A stretch of DNA of 64,000 nt from assembly GCA_016790965.1 (NCBI GenBank), contig JAEUNZ010000041.1, forward strand, positions 55,612 through 119,611, read 5' to 3'. The notes under the pieces were generated by a model. The model was not told the origin of the DNA. It saw only the letters and a list, made by a program, of their open reading frames with translations, and ran no database searches. Positions 25,213-34,212 of the stretch are shown piece after piece. The first letter of the stretch is position 1. The number at the start of each line of letters is the position of its first letter. The position numbers and the translations under genes are program-made. This DNA comes from SSSZ01 sp016790965 (GTDB lineage: Bacteria; Pseudomonadota; Gammaproteobacteria; Burkholderiales; Rhodocyclaceae).

Positions 25213-26060
25213 CGCAGGAGACCCTTGAGAGTCCGCCGGTTCCAACGCTTGATGGGTAGCCGGGCCAGGAGTTCCGCGGCGAAAGCCTTGTCGCGATTCG
25301 CGGCCTTGACGAACATCGAATTGAGGAGTCTGTCGCATACGCGCCGGTACTCGGGGTGTTCGCTGTAATCCGCGTAGATACGCAGAATCGCCTCAGTCAT
25401 GAAGCGGATGTTCTTGTAGCTGTTGGACGGGTGCTTGCGATAGCGGGCGAGCACTGCATTCAAGGCATCCACGGCGTATCCCGACCGGGCAATCTTGAGC
25501 TGGATATAGAGATCTTCCAGGCGAATACCCGGATCGAAACCACCCACCGCTTCGAAGGCCTCCCGCCGGATGAGCAACGTTGGAGCGGGAACACAGGGTT
25601 TGCGTTCGAGAAAGATGTCGTCGAAACTCAGACTGCGGTAGGGAACATCCCGGTTCTGCTCGCGGTCTGGAAACAAAGTCCCGTCACTGCGCATGAGTTC
25701 CATATTGCCGCCACAGATACCGACTTCCGGGTGGGCAGCCATGTAATTCACCTGAATGCTAAGGCGCTCGGGAAGCATGACATCGTCAGAACCGAAGGGT
25801 ACGAGGAATTCCCCGCGCGCACGAGCGAAGGCTGCATTGAGGGTTGCGGTCAGGCCGCGGTTATCCTGGACGATAAAATCAAAGCCGTGAATCGCCTGCA
25901 GGCGGCGGATACGTTCGGCACTGTCATCCGAGGAGCCGTCATCGATGACCAGGAGTTCGACCCGAGGGTAGGTCTGGGCGAGGATGCTGGTCAGACACTC
26001 CTCGATATAGGGGCCGTGGTTGTAACACGCGACCACTACCGTCACCAGGGGGAAGCTCAT
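25185..26060 (-). CDS. GT2 family glycosyltransferase
   Basis: 291-aa inverting GT-A glycosyltransferase. The N-terminus VTVVVACYNHGPYIEECL and ELLVIDDGSSDDS bind the nucleotide sugar; FGSDDVMLPERL is the metal-binding DXD-like motif; GGFDPGIRLEDLYIQLKI carries the catalytic-base region. It is the last gene of a five-gene minus-strand glycosyltransferase run and overlaps the preceding GT4 stop by 4 bp. Donor and acceptor sugars cannot be told from sequence. Confidence 0.88.
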   Translation of the reverse strand: MSFPLVTVVVACYNHGPYIEECLTSILAQTYPRVELLVIDDGSSDDSAERIRRLQAIHGFDFIVQDNRGLTATLNAAFARARGEFLVPFGSDDVMLPERLSIQVNYMAAHPEVGICGGNMELMRSDGTLFPDREQNRDVPYRSLSFDDIFLERKPCVPAPTLLIRREAFEAVGGFDPGIRLEDLYIQLKIARSGYAVDALNAVLARYRKHPSNSYKNIRFMTEAILRIYADYSEHPEYRRVCDRLLNSMFVKAANRDKAFAAELLARLPIKRWNRRTLKGLLRYWFSPERR

Positions 26061-27220
26061 TTCCGTTTCCCCTGCACGGTCGAAGGCAGGTTGTCCTCCA
26101 CCAGACGGCGGTAGCTTTGCTGGTAGGCCTCCAGGTCGAAGTGCTCACGCAGATAGGCATAGGCCTTGCGGCCCGCAGCCAGCCTACCCGCAGCCGGCAT
26201 TGCGAGATAGTGGCGCAGCCCCTCGCTCAACGCATCCACATTCCCCGCAGGCACCGCGACACCGCCAGCGCCCTCGACGATAGGCTTGAGCGCCGGAATG
26301 GCGCTCGTAACGACCGGCAAACCGGCGCACATGCCTTCGAGCAGTGCCCTGGGCAATCCTTCGCTCAAAGACGGCATCACCCAAAGATCGAAAGCTCTGG
26401 CATAACGCGCTGCCTGACTTCGAAATCCAGGCAGGATCAATTTGTCCGCGATGCCGAGTTGTGCTGCCTCCTGCCTAAGCCCTTCCTCTTCCTTGCCGTC
26501 GCCGATGATCATGAGCCGTACAGCGGGAAACTCACGATGCAGGCGCGCGAAGGCGCGCAGCAGGAAGACGTGGCCCTTGACGCGCACCAGGCGCCCGATT
26601 GAGCCCATGACGAAATCGTCCCGGGCCAGCCCCAGTTCGTCACGCGCGGCCTCGGGTGACAGGAAGGCCGCTTGGGTGGCGTCGATGTCCAGTGCGTTGT
26701 TGATGGGGAGGGTGTTCGCCGCTGTGAAGCCGCAATCGAGCCGAAGCAGATAGTCGCTGACGGCCGAGGAGACGCCGACGAAGCGCCAACGGGGATCGAT
26801 AAACCAGCGGGCCAGCCGCCGACGCCAGAACCCCTTGTACTCACCGATTCCGTGCGATATTCCGATACAAAGGGGAATGCCCAGCCAGCGATTGCTCTGC
26901 ATTACGAGACTTACCGGCTTGTAGCGGTTGCAGATCACCACGTGAAAGTCGTGCTGCCGGCAATAATCCAACAATCGATGTCTGAGTCTGAGGCGCATTC
27001 CCTTGAGGGCACTATCGGGTAAGTCGAAATAGACGACCTTGTCGGCAGCGCTTGGCGGGTGGCGTGAATCAGGCGCCCCCTGGAAAAACAAGGAGGTCAC
27101 CTCGTAACGATCCTTGGGGAAACCTCGAATGATCTGCTCCGCCAGATCGTTGGAGTCGTGCGAACGATCATGGCATTCCGGCTGGATGATGAGGATGCGG
27201 ATCCTGGAAGCGTCGGCCAT
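26057..27220 (-). CDS. GT4 family glycosyltransferase
   Basis: 387-aa GT-B glycosyltransferase. The C-terminal donor domain has GSIGRLVRVKGHVFLLRAF, IIGDGKEEEGLR, LPGFRS and the EX7E motif in PSLSEGLPRALLEGMCAGLP. The N-terminal part includes VICNRYKPVSL and IGISHGIGEYKGF, segments it shares in outline with the GT4 gene at 29330-30430. Starts at ATG 27220, overlapping the previous stop by one base (TGATG). Confidence 0.87.
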   Translation of the reverse strand: MADASRIRILIIQPECHDRSHDSNDLAEQIIRGFPKDRYEVTSLFFQGAPDSRHPPSAADKVVYFDLPDSALKGMRLRLRHRLLDYCRQHDFHVVICNRYKPVSLVMQSNRWLGIPLCIGISHGIGEYKGFWRRRLARWFIDPRWRFVGVSSAVSDYLLRLDCGFTAANTLPINNALDIDATQAAFLSPEAARDELGLARDDFVMGSIGRLVRVKGHVFLLRAFARLHREFPAVRLMIIGDGKEEEGLRQEAAQLGIADKLILPGFRSQAARYARAFDLWVMPSLSEGLPRALLEGMCAGLPVVTSAIPALKPIVEGAGGVAVPAGNVDALSEGLRHYLAMPAAGRLAAGRKAYAYLREHFDLEAYQQSYRRLVEDNLPSTVQGKRK

Positions 27221-28272
27221 CAACGCTCCATCAGAGGCAGCATCTGCCGGGCAAGGCGGACCCTCCAGGTGTGATCGGCTAGAAAGCGCTGGTGCCCCCG
27301 CAGCGCGATGGCTTCCCGCTCCTCCTCATGGACTAGAAAATACTCGACCTTTTCGGCCAGTTCCCGGCTCGAACGGTAGGTTTCGATTTCCTCCCCGGGA
27401 CGGAACAGTTCGCAGATTTCCTCCGTATGCTCCGTCAGCAGGAAACAACCTGCCGCCACCGCTTCGAAGATGCGCAGGTTGATGCCGGTCTCCGCCCCGT
27501 AGAAGTCGCTGCGGGTGATATTGAGAACGATTCTGGACTGGGCGAGCAGGCGGTGTAATTCCTCTCCCCAGACCGGACGGTCCTCGATCCGTGCGCGCAG
27601 GGCCTCCGAAATGAGCGCATGGTTCCTCCGCCAACGGTTGCCTCGCACGGTCACCCGGTCACGAATGCCCTCAAGGAGCAATATCCGCCGCAGGTCGGCA
27701 GAGCCGACGAACAGGACGTCGATGGACTCAAGCTCCCGCACTACGCCAAGGGGTCTCGCGCCGAAGGGCACGAAGTGGGCATCGAGACCACGGGTCTCCC
27801 GAAACATCCTCACCGCGACCGCAGAACAGGAAAGGATGCGGTGGTACGCCGGCAGTTCATTTTCAATGAAATAAACGAACTCGCGCTTGCGCGCATACAG
27901 GTTGCAGGAATCGGTGTCGTAGAGAACGAGACCGGCGCCAGCCTGTTCTGCCAGGACCCTCAGATAGGCCGGATCGAAAAACTTGTAGATGAATCCGACG
28001 ACCAGAATCTGGGTTGGCCGCTCCTCCCCGATCAATCTCCGCAAATCCTTCTCGACCAGACGAGGCGAACAATGGAACGCCTGCCCGCCCCTGGAGCCCT
28101 TGACGAGTTTTGACCACGCCGAACGAAGCCCATGGAAAGCCTTGCGTCGACCTTGAAGACAATCGAAGTGGACACATGGGACGCCGAGTTCGACCAAGGT
28201 TTCGCACAACTCAAGGCCGAGTGGTATCCCCGCGATGCCATCGAGGACGAGGAGTTTCTGGACTGCACTCAT
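27220..28272 (-). CDS. CgeB-like glycosyltransferase (group 1, C-terminal domain)
   Basis: 350-aa GT-B protein. The C-terminal third fits the CgeB/GT-family-1-2 pattern: SRIVLNITRSDFYGAETGINLRIFEA, AGCFLLTEHTEEICELF, and GHQRFLADHTWRVRL. The N-terminal half has PTQILVVGFIYKFFD and VLYDTDSCNLY. The ATG at 28272 overlaps the GT9 stop by 4 bp; codons further upstream are inside that gene. Role inferred as sugar transfer to core or O-antigen. Confidence 0.8.
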   Translation of the reverse strand: MSAVQKLLVLDGIAGIPLGLELCETLVELGVPCVHFDCLQGRRKAFHGLRSAWSKLVKGSRGGQAFHCSPRLVEKDLRRLIGEERPTQILVVGFIYKFFDPAYLRVLAEQAGAGLVLYDTDSCNLYARKREFVYFIENELPAYHRILSCSAVAVRMFRETRGLDAHFVPFGARPLGVVRELESIDVLFVGSADLRRILLLEGIRDRVTVRGNRWRRNHALISEALRARIEDRPVWGEELHRLLAQSRIVLNITRSDFYGAETGINLRIFEAVAAGCFLLTEHTEEICELFRPGEEIETYRSSRELAEKVEYFLVHEEEREAIALRGHQRFLADHTWRVRLARQMLPLMER

Positions 28273-29336
28273 GGCGGTGGCAGGGCGGAAACGATGTCGT
28301 TCTCGGAAATGAAGGGTCGCCAGATCGCCCCCCTTGGGCCGGGAAGCGTAAAGCGCGGACAAATGACTTTCGCGGGCAGCCAGTCTGGGCGCCAATGAAA
28401 GCGAGCATTCCTCTTGCGGTAGATGGTCACCACCGGAACGCCCAGAAACGAGGCCAAATGCCCGTTTCCTGAGTCGTTTGCGATCACCGCTCCGGATTCG
28501 TAGAGGTAGGCGCCAAGTTCACCAATACCCTTGAAGCGAGGCATCTCAAACCGATTGCCGACACGCGCACGCCACTCGTCGTACCTGGATGGTGCGACGA
28601 CGATTTTCGGATCGTACCCAAGGCCGCACAATCTCTGACACAGGCGAAGAAAGGATTCAGGAGCCCATTCCTTCTTCTCCGGGCCGGCCGAATCAGGACT
28701 CACGATAATGCGTTGGGGATATGCTCTCCGGACAAGCCCCGATGGCGGAGACAAAGGGACCGAGCGGCTCAGGTGCTCCAGACCCATACGCCTCCGCATG
28801 TAGTCCAAGGTAATATCGACCACACTCTCGTCCCCTAGGGGGCGGTCCCGAATCGACCCTCCGCAATCCAGCAGTCCGCGCAGGGCAGCGAATCTGTCTT
28901 TGGGGAGCGTTTGGCGCTTGGTTTCGGTGAGGTCGAAGCGCCAATCGATGGGGGCCTTCTGGCACACGAGAAGCCATTGACGCCGCATTTTATCGGTCAC
29001 CTCGGGATTCATTGTGGCGCGGACCTGGGGAGGCGGGCTCATGATGACCAAGTCGAAGCCTTCCAGTGCGTGGGGCAAGGAATCTGAAATCAGTGAGGGC
29101 CGGGTTTCGAGTTGTGGAACCCAACGCCCCAACTGGTGCCCGACGTCGCCAAAGTAGGTGACCGCAAAGCCGTTACGGAGCAGATTCTCCGCCATCATGA
29201 GGTAGATCAGTCCGTCACCGAGTGAGTTGTAGGCAAGCAGTGCGATGCTTGCCCTGCCACATCCGGCGCCCCGTGGACCCGCCCCCCCTCCCTCCAGGCA
29301 GGCGCAGTCACCCCTAGCCGATGGGGAGCTCAACAC
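28269..29336 (-). CDS. GT9 (heptosyltransferase-like) family protein, unusual start
   Basis: About 355 aa with a GT9-like layout: IALLAYNSLGDGLIYLMMAENLL near the N-terminus (the S-LGD loop), RIIVSPDSAGPEKKEWAPE, and ESGAVIANDSGNGHLASFLG, which corresponds to the DSG-HLA motif of ADP-heptosyltransferases. No ATG precedes the first strand in frame. The best start is GTG 29336 (AAGG seven bases upstream) or TTG 29333, both overlapping the previous stop, giving a Gly/Ala/Cys-rich lead of about 28 residues before the fold. Confidence 0.7.
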   Translation of the reverse strand: MLSSPSARGDCACLEGGGAGPRGAGCGRASIALLAYNSLGDGLIYLMMAENLLRNGFAVTYFGDVGHQLGRWVPQLETRPSLISDSLPHALEGFDLVIMSPPPQVRATMNPEVTDKMRRQWLLVCQKAPIDWRFDLTETKRQTLPKDRFAALRGLLDCGGSIRDRPLGDESVVDITLDYMRRRMGLEHLSRSVPLSPPSGLVRRAYPQRIIVSPDSAGPEKKEWAPESFLRLCQRLCGLGYDPKIVVAPSRYDEWRARVGNRFEMPRFKGIGELGAYLYESGAVIANDSGNGHLASFLGVPVVTIYRKRNARFHWRPDWLPAKVICPRFTLPGPRGAIWRPFISENDIVSALPPP

Positions 29337-30430
29337 GACAACACCTTCTGGACCAGGGGCAAAGAAAAGAAACGTTTCCGCGCGGCCTGGTCCGAAAACT
29401 TTTCCTCCAGCGCGCACCCAAGGGTTCCCGCCGAAGGCACCGCGAAAAAACGCATCAACATTCCAGCAAGCGCGTGACTATCCCCCAGGGGAAAAAGGCT
29501 TACGGGGTCGTCGACCACCTCAGGCGCGCCGCCACAGGCCGTGGCCATTACCGGCACATCGGCGGCCATGGCCTCCAACAGCACCATCCCGAAGGGCTCA
29601 TGGTCGGAACTCAGCACAAACAGATCGAAAGCCTTGAAGCAACGGCGAGCCTCCGGAATCTGGCCGAGAAAGCGGACCGACGCTGCGATGCCAAGGGTTT
29701 CTGCCTGGCCTCTGAGTTTCCCCTCCAAGGGACCGCTGCCGGCAATGGCGAGTAAGGTTCCGGAGGGAAGTGCCGGCAGGGCGGCTGCAAAACCTGCAAT
29801 GAGAGTCGCCTGATCCTTGTCCGGGTGCAGGCGCCCCACATTGCCGATGACTGGAACCCCCTCGGGCAGGCCCAACTGCAGCCGGGCCTCAGCCCGGGGA
29901 AGCAGGGACCGGCGCGCTGCCTCGACATCGAGTCGATTGTGCAGGGTCTCGATGCGATCCTGGGGCCAGGCGGGGAGACAGCGTCGAATGTCGTCGCGGA
30001 CCGAATCCGACACGGCGAGCAAGGCGAGGCGCCGGCGAAAGGCGTTGGCGAAACACCGCCGGGAGGCCCGCTTGTAGTCGCCAAAGGCGTGGTGCACACC
30101 GATCACCGGGAGTCGGGTGGCCAGGCAGGCGATGTAGATCGGCTTGGCGCGGTGGGCGATAACCAAGGCAATGTCGCGGCCGGCAAGCAAGCGGCGCAAC
30201 GCCCGGATCGCGCCCAGCTTCAACCCGGCGACCTCTTTGGCCGAATATCCCAGGAATGCAACTTCGTCAGATTCCGCTCTAAGTACAACCTCCCCGGACG
30301 GCGCACCGGTGAGGTAAACCGTCAGAACCTTGTAGGGCGAACCGCGAAAGAGCGCGGCGTATTGCCGCGTCACGTCGGCAAAGGGGCCGGAATAGCCGTG
30401 GCAGAACTGGAGAATCCAGCGACCGCTCAT
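29330..30430 (-). CDS. GT4 family glycosyltransferase
   Basis: 366-aa GT-B glycosyltransferase. N-terminal ILQFCHGYSGPFADVTRQYA; VIAHRAKPIYIA and IGVHHAFGDYKRASRR; C-terminal donor site GNVGRLHPDKDQATLIAGF, AIAGSGPLEGKL, FLGQIPEA, and SSDHEPFGMVLLEAMAADVP with the EX7E glutamates. An AGGTGG ribosome site precedes the ATG at 30430. First of the five-gene glycosyltransferase run; about 100 bp separate it from the carbamoyltransferase gene upstream. Confidence 0.88.
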   Translation of the reverse strand: MSGRWILQFCHGYSGPFADVTRQYAALFRGSPYKVLTVYLTGAPSGEVVLRAESDEVAFLGYSAKEVAGLKLGAIRALRRLLAGRDIALVIAHRAKPIYIACLATRLPVIGVHHAFGDYKRASRRCFANAFRRRLALLAVSDSVRDDIRRCLPAWPQDRIETLHNRLDVEAARRSLLPRAEARLQLGLPEGVPVIGNVGRLHPDKDQATLIAGFAAALPALPSGTLLAIAGSGPLEGKLRGQAETLGIAASVRFLGQIPEARRCFKAFDLFVLSSDHEPFGMVLLEAMAADVPVMATACGGAPEVVDDPVSLFPLGDSHALAGMLMRFFAVPSAGTLGCALEEKFSDQAARKRFFSLPLVQKVLSC

Positions 30431-30533
30431 GACCACCTGTACCCGGAAGTGCCTCCGGCATCAATGCAGCGGACGCGCGCTCGGTACGAAACCCGGAAAA
30501 CGCTCCACCGGCAGAGTACGCGGCACGGCAGCA

Positions 30534-32276
30534 TCACGACTTCATCACCAGAATATCCTCCATGATCAGAACCCGCAGATCCGAGCCGAGGAACATGTTG
30601 AGCGCGTCGGTGGGCGAGCAGATCATGGGTTCGCCACGGCGGTTGAGGGAGGTGTTGAGGACGACGCCGTTGCCGGTCAGGCGTTCGAGTTCGACCATGA
30701 GGTCGTAGTAACGAGGATTGAATTCGCGCTTCAGGACCTGGGCGCGGGAAGTGCCATCCTCGTGCACCACTTCCGGCACGCGGCTTTTCCATTCCTCGGA
30801 CACTTCGAAGGTGAAGGTCATGAAGGGTGCGGGATGATCACTGCCCAGCATTTGGGGCCCTACCCGGTCGAGCATGCTGGGACAGAACGGACGCCAGCGC
30901 TCGCGAAACTTGATCTGCTCGTTGATGCGGTCGGCGACCCCGGGAACGCTGGGACAGCCGACGATCGAACGCCCGCCAAGGGCTCTGGGACCGAATTCCA
31001 TGCGCCCCTGGAACCAGGCCACCGGATCGCCGTCAGCCAGGAGCCGGGCGATGCGCCTGGGGACTTCCCGATCGCCGTCGGCGATGCGCTCCCAGCGGGG
31101 AGCCGACGGGTGGCGGACGCAGGCGGCAATGACATCCTCGTTGCTGTAGGCGGGCCCCAGGTAGACGTGCTCCATCTTCTCCACCGGGACGCCCCGCTGC
31201 ACAGAAACGTAGGCGGCAGCGCCGATGGCGGTCCCCGCGTCACCGGAAGCGGGCTGGACGAACAATTCCTTCAACTCCGGCCGGGCGATGATCTTCTGGT
31301 TGAGCTTCACGTTGAGGGCGCCGCCCCCGGCGAAGGCCAGACGGCCGGTCTCCCGCAGGATGTCCCCCAGGTAGTGGTCCATCATCTTCAGGGACAGATC
31401 CTCGAAGAGCTTCTGCATGCTGGCTGCGTAATGGATGTAGGGGTCGTCGGCGATGTCGCCATGCCGCATGGGGCCCAGCCAATCGATCAATTTGGGGGAG
31501 AAGTAGTAGCCCTTGCCCTTTTCCTTGTAGCGTCGGAAGCCGATCACGTTGGCGTAGTCGGTATTGACCACCAACTCGCCATTCTCGAAGCTGGCCAGGC
31601 GGGAGAAGTCGTACTTGTCAGGATTGCCGTAGGGCGCCATGCCCATGACCTTGTACTCCCCGTCGAGCATCTCGAAACCGAGATACTCGGTCAGAGCACC
31701 GTAGAGTCCGCCCAGGGAGTCCGGATCGTAGAATTCCTTGATCTTGTGGATGCGGCCGTGCTCGCCGTAGCCGAAGAAGGTCGTCGCGTACTCGCCCTTG
31801 CCGTCTATCCCCAGAATGGCAGTCTTCTCCCGGAATCCAGAGCAGTAGTAGGCACTGGCCGCGTGGCTCAGGTGGTGCTCCACCGGGACGATCTCGGTCT
31901 GCTTCAGATCGAAGCCCAATTGCGCCAGACACCACTCGATGCGCTTGCGGTAGCGGGCATAGCGGCGGTTGCCGGCGAAGATCGCGTCCAGTGCCCGATC
32001 CGGCGCATACCAGTAGCGGCAGGCATAGTGCCAGCGGGCCTTGTCAGAGAGCGGAATGGGCGCGTAGGGAATGGCCACCACGCCGATGTCCTTGGGCCTC
32101 AGGCCGGCAAATTCGAGACAGAACTTGGCCGCTTCATAGGGCATGCGGTTCTTGGCATGCTTGTCGCGGACGAACCGCTCTTCTTCCGCCGCTGCGACCA
32201 GGAGACCATCGACGTAGAGCGCGGCTGATGGATCGTGGGTCAGTGCGCCGGAGAGCCCAAGAACGTTCAGTGCCAA
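30534..32276 (-). CDS. NodU/CmcH-type carbamoyltransferase, probable LPS core O-carbamoyltransferase
   Basis: 580-aa O-carbamoyltransferase with the N-terminal Kae1/TsaD-like domain (GLSGALTHDPSAAL, EHHLSHAASAYY, GIDGKGEYAT, FAGGGALNVKLNQ) that makes carbamoyl-adenylate, and the C-terminal transfer domain (FQGRMEFGPRALGGRSIV, NTSLNRRGEPMICSP). In Pseudomonas a gene of this type beside the LPS kinases (wapO) carbamoylates inner-core heptose; same role inferred here. Start is TTG at 32276, preceded by GGAAA. Confidence 0.87.
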   Translation of the reverse strand: MALNVLGLSGALTHDPSAALYVDGLLVAAAEEERFVRDKHAKNRMPYEAAKFCLEFAGLRPKDIGVVAIPYAPIPLSDKARWHYACRYWYAPDRALDAIFAGNRRYARYRKRIEWCLAQLGFDLKQTEIVPVEHHLSHAASAYYCSGFREKTAILGIDGKGEYATTFFGYGEHGRIHKIKEFYDPDSLGGLYGALTEYLGFEMLDGEYKVMGMAPYGNPDKYDFSRLASFENGELVVNTDYANVIGFRRYKEKGKGYYFSPKLIDWLGPMRHGDIADDPYIHYAASMQKLFEDLSLKMMDHYLGDILRETGRLAFAGGGALNVKLNQKIIARPELKELFVQPASGDAGTAIGAAAYVSVQRGVPVEKMEHVYLGPAYSNEDVIAACVRHPSAPRWERIADGDREVPRRIARLLADGDPVAWFQGRMEFGPRALGGRSIVGCPSVPGVADRINEQIKFRERWRPFCPSMLDRVGPQMLGSDHPAPFMTFTFEVSEEWKSRVPEVVHEDGTSRAQVLKREFNPRYYDLMVELERLTGNGVVLNTSLNRRGEPMICSPTDALNMFLGSDLRVLIMEDILVMKS

Positions 32277-32357
32277 AATGGTTTCCTATCGACGGGTTCG
32301 GGGTGAGCCGCAGGACTCCTGGCGGCGGCAGAGGCCGCAAGTATACTGTTTTCCCAC

Positions 32358-33035
32358 TCAGGCCGGCTTGCCGGACCCGCGCAGGGCGAGCGCATGGGCG
32401 GCCAGTAGCGCACGCCAATCCCCGTCGTCCCAAAGGGACTGATGCCGGGAAAGTTGGTCCAGATCGTGGGCCGCCGCCCGCCAGGGGAGCATGGGTCGGC
32501 GCAATTTCTCCAGGTCGATGAGGGCGACTTCCACCTGAGCACCCTGCCCCCGCACCATGATGTGTTTGTCGTACAGGCAACTGTGCTGCAACCGGGCGCG
32601 ATGCAGGATGCCGATGACCGCCCCAACTTTCTCGGCCAGTAAGCGGCGGTCTGCCACCGCGTCGGCCTCGAGGGTGTCGAGGGACACGAAACCTTCCAGG
32701 GCCTCGGTCACCAGAATTCCCGCGTACCCGTCCGCAGTACGCCCGCTGCCCCGGAAAACCGGGTGCGGCACGCGAATGCCCAGGCTCTCCAATCGAAGGA
32801 TGTTGCGATACTCCCTCTCTGTCGTCGGCTCACCCCGGGGGCTGGCCAGGGAGCGATGCAGGTGGTTGCACTGCTTTTTCACGTAATAGAGCCGGCCTCC
32901 CAGGGTCGCACGCAGCATGCCGCTCCAGCCTCCGCGGCGCTGATTGGGTTCCTCGACCCAGTTCCCCGGGACGGACCACCACGCCTCGAAGGATTGCGGC
33001 AGGTCGGCGACAGGAGATTCGACGGTACTGGGCAT
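32358..33035 (-). CDS. InaA-like LPS kinase-fold protein
   Basis: 225-aa InaA/WapQ-type kinase-fold protein. The ATP lysine region is RLYYVKKQCNHLHR; the catalytic loop reads LQHSCLYDKHIMV, the CLYxKHI form normal for InaA relatives rather than HxD; LIDLEKLRRP replaces DFD. The N-terminus PGNWVEEPNQRRGGWSGM is also typical. AAGG precedes the ATG. Lies between the lipid A acyltransferase and the carbamoyltransferase genes; probably acts on core heptose. Confidence 0.78.
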   Translation of the reverse strand: MPSTVESPVADLPQSFEAWWSVPGNWVEEPNQRRGGWSGMLRATLGGRLYYVKKQCNHLHRSLASPRGEPTTEREYRNILRLESLGIRVPHPVFRGSGRTADGYAGILVTEALEGFVSLDTLEADAVADRRLLAEKVGAVIGILHRARLQHSCLYDKHIMVRGQGAQVEVALIDLEKLRRPMLPWRAAAHDLDQLSRHQSLWDDGDWRALLAAHALALRGSGKPA

Positions 33036-33043
33036 GGCCTTTC

Positions 33044-33937
33044 CTAGTAGATGCGGGCTTCGCCTTGCGGGCGGGTCTTAAAGCGACGGTGAACCCAGTA
33101 GTACTGGGCCGGCATGGTGCGTACGGCGGCTTCGATCCAGGCGTTCATGCGCGCCGTGTCGGCATCAGGATCCTCGCTGGGATAATCGGTCCACGCTTCT
33201 TCGAAACTGACTTCGTAGCCCAGGCCCCCCGGGAGCAAGCGGGTGAGGCAGGGAACGATGGTGGCTCCGGCCAAGCGGGCTAGGCGGGGCAACCCGCTGA
33301 CCGTTGCGGCGGGAATGCCGAAGAACGGCGCGAAGACGGCATCCCGGCGCCGCGCGTTCAGGTCAGGAAGATAGTAGAAGGGACGGCCTGCCCGCATGGC
33401 CTTCACGGTGGCCCGCGTGCCGTCCTGCCGCGATAAGAGCAACTGGTCCCCAAAGCGACGACGCCCCCGGTAAAGAAGGCGGTCGAAGACGGGATTGCTT
33501 TGCGTCGCGTACAGGCTGATAACGTCGAAACGCCGGCTCACCGCGACCCCGCCAGCATCGAGGCCAAGAAAATGCGGTGCCAGGAGAATCACGGGCTTGC
33601 CGGCATCGAGCAGTTCCCGCACCCGGTGGGCGTTGCTAGCCCGGACAAGGCGATCCAGTCGCTCCGGACTACCCCACCAGAAGAGCCCCCGCTCGATCAA
33701 GCTGCGTCCCAGGAGTTTGAAATGCTCGAGCACCAGCGCTTCGCGCTCCTCGGCACTCAGTTCAGGGAAACACAGTCCGATATTGGTCCTGGCCACGTGG
33801 CGGCGCTGCTTGCCAAAGCGGTAGAGAATACCGCCCAGAGCCCTTCCCACCCGGGACAGCACGCCCATAGGCAAGAAATGCAGCAGCCACAGGCATCCCG
33901 CCACGAGCCAGCTCAAGCCATTGCGTACCCTGCTCAT
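33044..33937 (-). CDS. lipid A biosynthesis acyltransferase (LpxL/HtrB family)
   Basis: 297-aa membrane-anchored acyltransferase that adds a secondary acyl chain to lipid A. An N-terminal hydrophobic anchor (about 8-28) precedes the catalytic HX4D motif in LAPHFLGLDAGG. Later blocks are RAGRPFYYLPDLNARRRDAV, FGIPAATVSGLPRLARLAGA and the closing QYYWVHRRFKTRP. Which secondary acyl chain is added is not clear. It heads the minus-strand LPS run 33937-30534. Confidence 0.9.
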   Translation of the reverse strand: MSRVRNGLSWLVAGCLWLLHFLPMGVLSRVGRALGGILYRFGKQRRHVARTNIGLCFPELSAEEREALVLEHFKLLGRSLIERGLFWWGSPERLDRLVRASNAHRVRELLDAGKPVILLAPHFLGLDAGGVAVSRRFDVISLYATQSNPVFDRLLYRGRRRFGDQLLLSRQDGTRATVKAMRAGRPFYYLPDLNARRRDAVFAPFFGIPAATVSGLPRLARLAGATIVPCLTRLLPGGLGYEVSFEEAWTDYPSEDPDADTARMNAWIEAAVRTMPAQYYWVHRRFKTRPQGEARIY

Positions 33938-34212
33938 TTCCTGTGGCCCGCAACTGCCGCCCCGGACGCTGCGCCGCCCGGAGGAGCGCGGGTGGCCCCC
34001 CTGTCAAAAAGAAGCGGAGTTTACTACCGAAATAGAGCCGCGGCCCGACAGCGAGCCCCTGGGGCAAGGCCCGCCTTGAAATGCCCCCAGGGCGTCTGGT
34101 CGGGTACGGCCGTCGCAGAGGTCCCGGCTGCGGTATCCTGCCCACGAGGCCTGACTAAGCCCCGGACGTTTCCGGTAGGCACGCTGCAGCAGGCCCTTGT
34201 CGTGGAGCCGCG

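Noticed and set aside
30429..32228. A 599-aa open frame on the plus strand opposite the carbamoyltransferase gene.
   Set aside because: Antisense shadow; the minus strand encodes an unmistakable NodU-type protein.
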